Shown one piece after another: positions 4,987 through 8,834 of a DNA stretch of 8,834 nt. The position numbers and the translations under genes were made by a program. Where the stretch lies: NCBI GenBank assembly GCA_900539655.1, contig UQCR01000178.1, forward strand, positions 1 through 8,834, read 5' to 3'. The notes beneath the pieces were generated by a model. The model did no database searches. It was not told the origin of the DNA and saw nothing but the letters and a program-made list of their open reading frames with translations. Source of the DNA: an uncultured Robinsoniella sp. GTDB lineage: Bacteria > Bacillota > Clostridia > Lachnospirales > Lachnospiraceae. Numbering within the stretch: position 1 is the first letter of the stretch; every line of letters starts with the position of its first letter.

Positions 4987-6504
4987 CTATATTCTCTTCA
5001 TAAGCATTTTAGTTTTTTCATAAAGTTCTTTATATAATCTAAAATTAGAATTATACAAATTTTCTATAGATTGATCAGGCATGACTTTATATTTTTCATG
5101 ATTCCATCGGTCAATCCCCTCCTTCTGAACCATTCCTGCAGTAATTCCTGCCAGAAAAGCATCTCCATATGCTGCTCCAAAAGTAACCTCTGAAACAGTC
5201 TGCTTTTTTTGGGTAACGTCACTAATGATTTGCAGCCAAAGCAGATTCTTGCAGCCTCCTCCAACTGTTACTACCTCATTTTCCTGATTCCCATATTCAT
5301 CAAACACCTGAAAATTGTCTCGTATACCATAGGCTATACTTTCAAGCAACGCCCTGTAAAGGTGTACCCGTGTATGCTTCAGATTCAGACCGAAAAAAAC
5401 ACCTTTTGCATCGCTGTCAAGAATAGGGGTTCGTTCCCCACAAAAGTATGGCAGGGCTATTAATCCGTCGCATCCGGGAGGAATCATTTCTGCCTCATGA
5501 ATCAATTCCTCATATGCATCCGTTCCCATCTGTCCAGCCCTGCAGCGATGCTCTCCACCAATTTCATTTATATACCACTCTGTTAATATTCCTGCTGCGC
5601 TCATACCCCCTAACAGACTAAATGTTCCCGGAAACAGATAGGGCGCGCTCCACATCCTCACATCTCTCTCCGGCTGGTTCAGCACGGATATCATGAATGC
5701 CGTACTTCCCAGCATTAACATGGTTTTTCCCGGACTAATAACACCGACGCTTACGGCTTCGGCCGCCGCATCACATGTCCCCACATTAACAATGGTACCT
5801 TCTGCCAGCCCGGTTTCGTCTGCCGCGCTTTTCGTAACTACTCCAGCCTGATCTGTAGACCATAATAATTCCGGCATCATCTCCCAACAGCCCAGTTCCT
5901 TACCAATATTCTCATCCCAACACATGTGCTCATAATCAAATAGGGGGGTATAACCCGCACAGGCGGTGTAATAGTCCATCACGTTACTTCCTGTCAGCCT
6001 GTAAACTAAATAAGAAGTGGATGTCATAATCATCTTCGTCTGACGAAATATCTCTGGCTCATTTTCTTTAATCCACAAAATTTTCGGTCCGGCGGATTGA
6101 GAGGTTAATATGTTTCCGCAGTGTTTCTGTAAGAACTCCTGCCCATACATTTCTTCCATTTCCCGTATCTGCTTCTCTGCCCGTGTATCTATTCCATATA
6201 AAATACCATCTCTTAAGGGCTGCCCTTTTTGATTGGTAACTACAACGCATGGCCCTATTGCGCTGATACCAACGGATCGTATATTTTCTGGTTCTATACT
6301 GCTTTTGGCAAGCAGCTGCCTTACCAGATATTTAAAATCATGGATCCATATTCGCTCCGGATCATGTTCAAAATAACCCGTCTGTTTACTTACTGTTTCA
6401 TGTGAGACTGCTTCAAACGAGATTATTTTCCCCTCTGGTGTTGTTATCACACCCTTGGATTGGGAAGTACCAATATCAATGCCCATCAGATAATTTTTAG
6501 CCAT
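4987..6504 (-). CDS. FGGY-family carbohydrate kinase, xylulokinase-like (505 aa)
   Basis: ATP-dependent sugar kinase of the FGGY family, cytoplasmic, expected to phosphorylate a ketose or polyol derived from the imported substrate. The N-terminal phosphate-binding motif GIDIGTSQSKG has Asp10. The predicted catalytic Asp is D245 in VGTCDAAAEAV, the second domain carries GERTP (356-360), and the adenosine-binding motif VTVGGGCKN is at about 413-420. The length (505) matches full-length members. Xylulokinase is the closest general label, but gluconokinase, fuculokinase, ribulokinase and uncharacterised subfamilies share these motifs, so no symbol is given. The start is supported by GGGGG (6516-6512) 7 nt before the ATG, a non-canonical but adequate site. 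It follows the M42 peptidase gene by 18 nt and precedes the binding-protein gene by 63 nt, clearly one operon. Confidence 0.92.
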   Translation of the reverse strand: MAKNYLMGIDIGTSQSKGVITTPEGKIISFEAVSHETVSKQTGYFEHDPERIWIHDFKYLVRQLLAKSSIEPENIRSVGISAIGPCVVVTNQKGQPLRDGILYGIDTRAEKQIREMEEMYGQEFLQKHCGNILTSQSAGPKILWIKENEPEIFRQTKMIMTSTSYLVYRLTGSNVMDYYTACAGYTPLFDYEHMCWDENIGKELGCWEMMPELLWSTDQAGVVTKSAADETGLAEGTIVNVGTCDAAAEAVSVGVISPGKTMLMLGSTAFMISVLNQPERDVRMWSAPYLFPGTFSLLGGMSAAGILTEWYINEIGGEHRCRAGQMGTDAYEELIHEAEMIPPGCDGLIALPYFCGERTPILDSDAKGVFFGLNLKHTRVHLYRALLESIAYGIRDNFQVFDEYGNQENEVVTVGGGCKNLLWLQIISDVTQKKQTVSEVTFGAAYGDAFLAGITAGMVQKEGIDRWNHEKYKVMPDQSIENLYNSNFRLYKELYEKTKMLMKRI

Positions 6505-6522
6505 AGTGATTCCCCCGCAATG

Positions 6523-7614
6523 CTATTCGTATTTACGTGTAAAATCAATATCACCCTGTGTTTGTCTCAATATTTCTTCAACCAGGCTTGAAAGCTGTTC
6601 CAAATCCGTTATGCTGCAAAGCTCAACTGCTGTATGAGTATATCTGCATGGAAATCCCAAATCAATAGCAGGTACCCCCTTACCATAAAGCTGGGCATAA
6701 GATGCATCCGTAAGGATTCCACAGGATGCAGTTCTCTGCAGCCTAAGACCTAAGTCTGCCGCTGCTCTTTCAGTCATTTCTACAAGGTATGGATGAGGAA
6801 TGGTCCCATTTAAAGTTCCCCTGCCATGAAAATTATACATACTCATCACAGGTCCCGCCCCCAGAGAAACCGGCAGTATCTCCTGCATATCCGGGGTGTC
6901 TCCTGTTATTGCTACATCCAGCGCTATTACGAAATCAGGCTCTACTGATGCACAGGCTATCATAGCACCTCGCAGGTTATATTCCTCCTGAACGGTTCCT
7001 ACAATATATACATTAAAATCACACGGATTTGCAGACAGTTTTTCTGCTAAATCCAAAAGAATTGCACATCCTCCCCGGTTATCCAGCGCGGTTCCATAGC
7101 ATCTATCATTTGTAAGCTGCACAAATCTGGGCTTGTATACCACCGGGCAGCCCGGCAGAATACCTAATTCCTCTACTTCTATTGATGAACTTAATCCCAG
7201 ATCAACATATAGTTCCTGTAACGGAATCACTCGGTACTTTTCACTGGCATCTGTAACATGGTGGGATTTGTTGCCTATTACTCCCCCTATCCAATCACCT
7301 TTGCGGTTACGGACCTGAACCTCAAGACCGGGAAGAATTTTCTCAGGGATCCCTCCCAAACGTTCTATCCTAAGGAAACCAGCCCTGTCAATTCGTTTTA
7401 CAACAAAACCCAGTTGGTCCATATGTGCAAACACCATCACTCTTTTTCCTTTGGGATTACGGGATCTAAATTCCGCGATCAGATTGCCTGCCGTATCAGT
7501 AGTAACGTTGTTGCAGTACTTTGAAAACTGACGGCGCATATACTTTCCAATACAATCTTCATAGCCGGATACTCCTGGCAAACAGCTTAGTTCTTGTAGT
7601 AATTCTTTTATCAT
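6523..7614 (-). CDS. M42-family metallo-aminopeptidase, FrvX-like (363 aa)
   Basis: Dinuclear metallopeptidase of the M42 family (glutamyl/leucyl aminopeptidase, FrvX and 'CelM' relatives), a cytoplasmic enzyme that forms tetrahedral dodecamers in characterised members and removes N-terminal residues from short peptides. The expected metal ligands and catalytic residues are present: H64 and D66 in AHMDQLGF, D178 in ALDNRGG, E210-E211 in VQEEYNLRGA, D233 in ALDVAITGD and H327 in CRYTHTAVE. The first motif has Gln where many members have Glu (AHMDEIGF), a mild variation outside the ligand set. Length and N-terminus (LLQELSCLPGVSGYE) are normal. AGGAGG (7625-7620) is 5 nt before the ATG. It lies between the dehydrogenase (60 nt) and the kinase (18 nt), an unexpected setting for a peptidase. 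E. coli frvX similarly sits in a sugar PTS operon. A true sugar-conjugate or peptide substrate is possible but unproven. Confidence 0.92.
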   Translation of the reverse strand: MIKELLQELSCLPGVSGYEDCIGKYMRRQFSKYCNNVTTDTAGNLIAEFRSRNPKGKRVMVFAHMDQLGFVVKRIDRAGFLRIERLGGIPEKILPGLEVQVRNRKGDWIGGVIGNKSHHVTDASEKYRVIPLQELYVDLGLSSSIEVEELGILPGCPVVYKPRFVQLTNDRCYGTALDNRGGCAILLDLAEKLSANPCDFNVYIVGTVQEEYNLRGAMIACASVEPDFVIALDVAITGDTPDMQEILPVSLGAGPVMSMYNFHGRGTLNGTIPHPYLVEMTERAAADLGLRLQRTASCGILTDASYAQLYGKGVPAIDLGFPCRYTHTAVELCSITDLEQLSSLVEEILRQTQGDIDFTRKYE

Positions 7615-7674
7615 AGATACCTCCTGAGTGCATATAAGTATTTATAAATCTAAGTTACAACTTCTTATGCCAAC

Positions 7675-8733
7675 TTAATTTTTATTAACCAATATAATTT
7701 TCAGAACGTTATCACTGTCTTTAATAGCTTTCTTTATTGCTTCTTCTGTTTGTTCTATCGGATATTTACAAGTAATCAGTGGCTTTACCTGCATTTTCCC
7801 TTCTAAAATCATTTGCAGGCCAATATCAACTTCAACATCAAATCCCGTACAGCCAACCATATTTAATTCACGGTGCAGGAAAGGATAAAGATGCATGAGC
7901 GCCGTCTCTTTAGCCGCTCCAAACAGTACCAGCGTTCCCCTTTTTCTTGTCATCAGGGATGCCTGCCTGTATGTCTCACCTACACCAACTGCTTCCAGAG
8001 TTACATCCGCTCCGATTCCACGAAAACTCTTCTTTACCTCTTCAACAGGGTCTGCCCGGGAAGAATTAATTACGATATCAGCTCCAAGGCTGCGTGCCAT
8101 ATCCAGATGAAAATCGGAAATGTCAATTGCTGCCACATGGCTTGCTCCAGCCAACTTTGCCGCCTGAATCATACATAAACCGATGGTCCCTGCTCCTACA
8201 ACCGCAACACAGTCTCCAATCTGTACTCCCGCGCGGTTTACCGCATGGATTGCATTTGCGACCGGTTCAATCATAGCACCTTCTTCAAAGCTCAGGCCTT
8301 CCGGAAGTGCATGAAGATTTGCCTTTGGAACAACGACAAATTCCGCCATAGCACCTTGTTTGAACCCTCTTAAAGAAGATCCTATAATCCCTCCATTTTC
8401 ACAAATGTTAAACCAGGAATGTTTGCAGGCATAGCATTCTCCACAGAAAAACTGCGGGTTGATGACTATCCTGTCCCCAGGAACCCAATCTTTTACATTT
8501 GATCCGCATTTTGCCACAATACCGCTGGGCTCGTGCCCCATAACCAAACCGGCTACCCGCCCTTTAGACTCTTCATCCATAAAGCCATGAATATCAGAAC
8601 CGCACAAGCCACATGCTTTTACTTGTACAAGCACCTCATCCGGTTTGCATTCAGGAATATTTAAATCTTCTATTACAATCCTTCTTGGACTGTCTATTAT
8701 AACAGCCGCCTTCATCTTTTTTGATTTCTCCAT
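7675..8733 (-). CDS. zinc-dependent medium-chain alcohol/polyol dehydrogenase (352 aa)
   Basis: NAD(P)-dependent oxidoreductase of the zinc MDR family (sorbitol, threonine and galactitol-phosphate dehydrogenase group), cytoplasmic, expected to oxidise a secondary hydroxyl of a polyol or sugar to a ketone. Catalytic zinc residues are C44 (CGLCGSD), H67-E68 (GHEP) and probably E156. The structural zinc site has C97, C100, C103 and C111. The Rossmann fold motif GAGTIG is at 180-185 with Asp204 at the end of the second strand (AAIDIS), favouring NAD over NADP. GGAGGG lies 10 nt before the chosen ATG; a second Met at residue 7 (MKAAV) is the usual family start but has only a weak site. It follows an unidentified gene by 39 nt and is 60 nt before the M42 gene. 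The exact substrate is unknown. Confidence 0.92.
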   Translation of the reverse strand: MEKSKKMKAAVIIDSPRRIVIEDLNIPECKPDEVLVQVKACGLCGSDIHGFMDEESKGRVAGLVMGHEPSGIVAKCGSNVKDWVPGDRIVINPQFFCGECYACKHSWFNICENGGIIGSSLRGFKQGAMAEFVVVPKANLHALPEGLSFEEGAMIEPVANAIHAVNRAGVQIGDCVAVVGAGTIGLCMIQAAKLAGASHVAAIDISDFHLDMARSLGADIVINSSRADPVEEVKKSFRGIGADVTLEAVGVGETYRQASLMTRKRGTLVLFGAAKETALMHLYPFLHRELNMVGCTGFDVEVDIGLQMILEGKMQVKPLITCKYPIEQTEEAIKKAIKDSDNVLKIILVNKN

Positions 8734-8772
8734 ACTTTTAGAACCCTCCGGTTACGATGAAACCTTTGCCTG

Positions 8773-8834
8773 TTACCCCACTGCCTTTACGGTATCTATG
8801 AATTTTTTTATGGCAGCTTTGGGATCCCCCGCCG
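8773..8834 (-). CDS. C-terminal end of an unidentified protein (19 codons, cut by window edge)
   Basis: The reading frame entering from the right edge ends at a TAA (8775-8773) after AGDPKAAIKKFIDTVKAVG. It is 39 nt before the dehydrogenase start, on the same strand and in operon position. The amphipathic Lys/Ala-rich tail with GDPKAA...F is reminiscent of the C-termini of TIM-barrel aldolase or hexulose-phosphate synthase/keto-gulonate-phosphate decarboxylase-type enzymes, which would suit a sugar operon. Nineteen residues do not allow a family call, and other enzymes end similarly. Confidence 0.55.
   Translation of the reverse strand, partial: AGDPKAAIKKFIDTVKAVG

Noticed and set aside
5064..5264. 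Minus-strand 66-codon frame inside the kinase gene
   Set aside because: It is an out-of-frame shadow of the FGGY kinase, whose conserved motifs continue uninterrupted through this stretch, so it is not a frameshift or a separate gene.
7873..8178. Plus-strand open frames opposite the dehydrogenase gene
   Set aside because: They are antisense shadows of a gene with intact zinc and cofactor motifs and have no ribosome binding sites or recognisable domains.

Overview
The window looks like a chromosomal piece of a low-to-moderate-GC anaerobic Firmicute, most likely a Lachnospiraceae/Clostridia-type gut bacterium. This rests on the AGGAGG-type ribosome binding sites, the short-spaced operon, the ferredoxin-nitroreductase fusion, the MsmX-style sugar ABC transporter and the style of the small hydrophilic protein. 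It is inference from gene content and not a species call. All recognisable genes lie on the minus strand, so transcription runs from high to low coordinates.

Upstream part (8834 to 1750): a carbohydrate-uptake and catabolism operon. In order of transcription it holds the last 19 codons of an unidentified protein (cut by the window edge), a zinc-dependent medium-chain alcohol/polyol dehydrogenase, an M42-family metallo-aminopeptidase (FrvX-like), an FGGY carbohydrate kinase, a lipoprotein sugar-binding protein, and two CUT1-type permeases (MalG-like, then MalF-like). Gaps are 0 to 90 nt, and the operon ends at an intrinsic terminator 8 nt past the last stop. No ABC ATPase is present. Such systems commonly borrow a shared MsmX-type ATPase, though one could also lie outside the window. 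The simplest reading is that a sugar, polyol or sugar conjugate is imported, oxidised to a ketose by the dehydrogenase and phosphorylated by the kinase. The M42 peptidase is the odd member and hints that the substrate carries an amino acid or peptide, or that a peptidase-like enzyme has been recruited. Hairpins sit just before the binding-protein gene and between it and the permease genes, and may tune the usual excess of binding protein over permease.

Middle part (1749 to 1371): a 379-base regulatory gap. It holds the operon terminator, two copies of a 13-nt repeat that each contain a perfect TATAAT, a GAAACGTTTC palindrome resembling a LacI-family/CcpA operator, and an extended -10 promoter for the next gene.

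Downstream part (1370 to 1): a two-ferredoxin-cluster nitroreductase, then a 69-residue hydrophilic conserved-looking small protein of unknown function that may be co-transcribed with it, then a strong 10-bp intrinsic terminator. The first ~100 bases carry a weak promoter and possibly the first nine codons of another minus-strand gene. No RNA genes, insertion sequences, CRISPR arrays or attachment sites were seen. I found one plausible unusual combination (M42 peptidase inside a kinase/dehydrogenase/ABC sugar operon), but nothing I can call a clearly new biological system.
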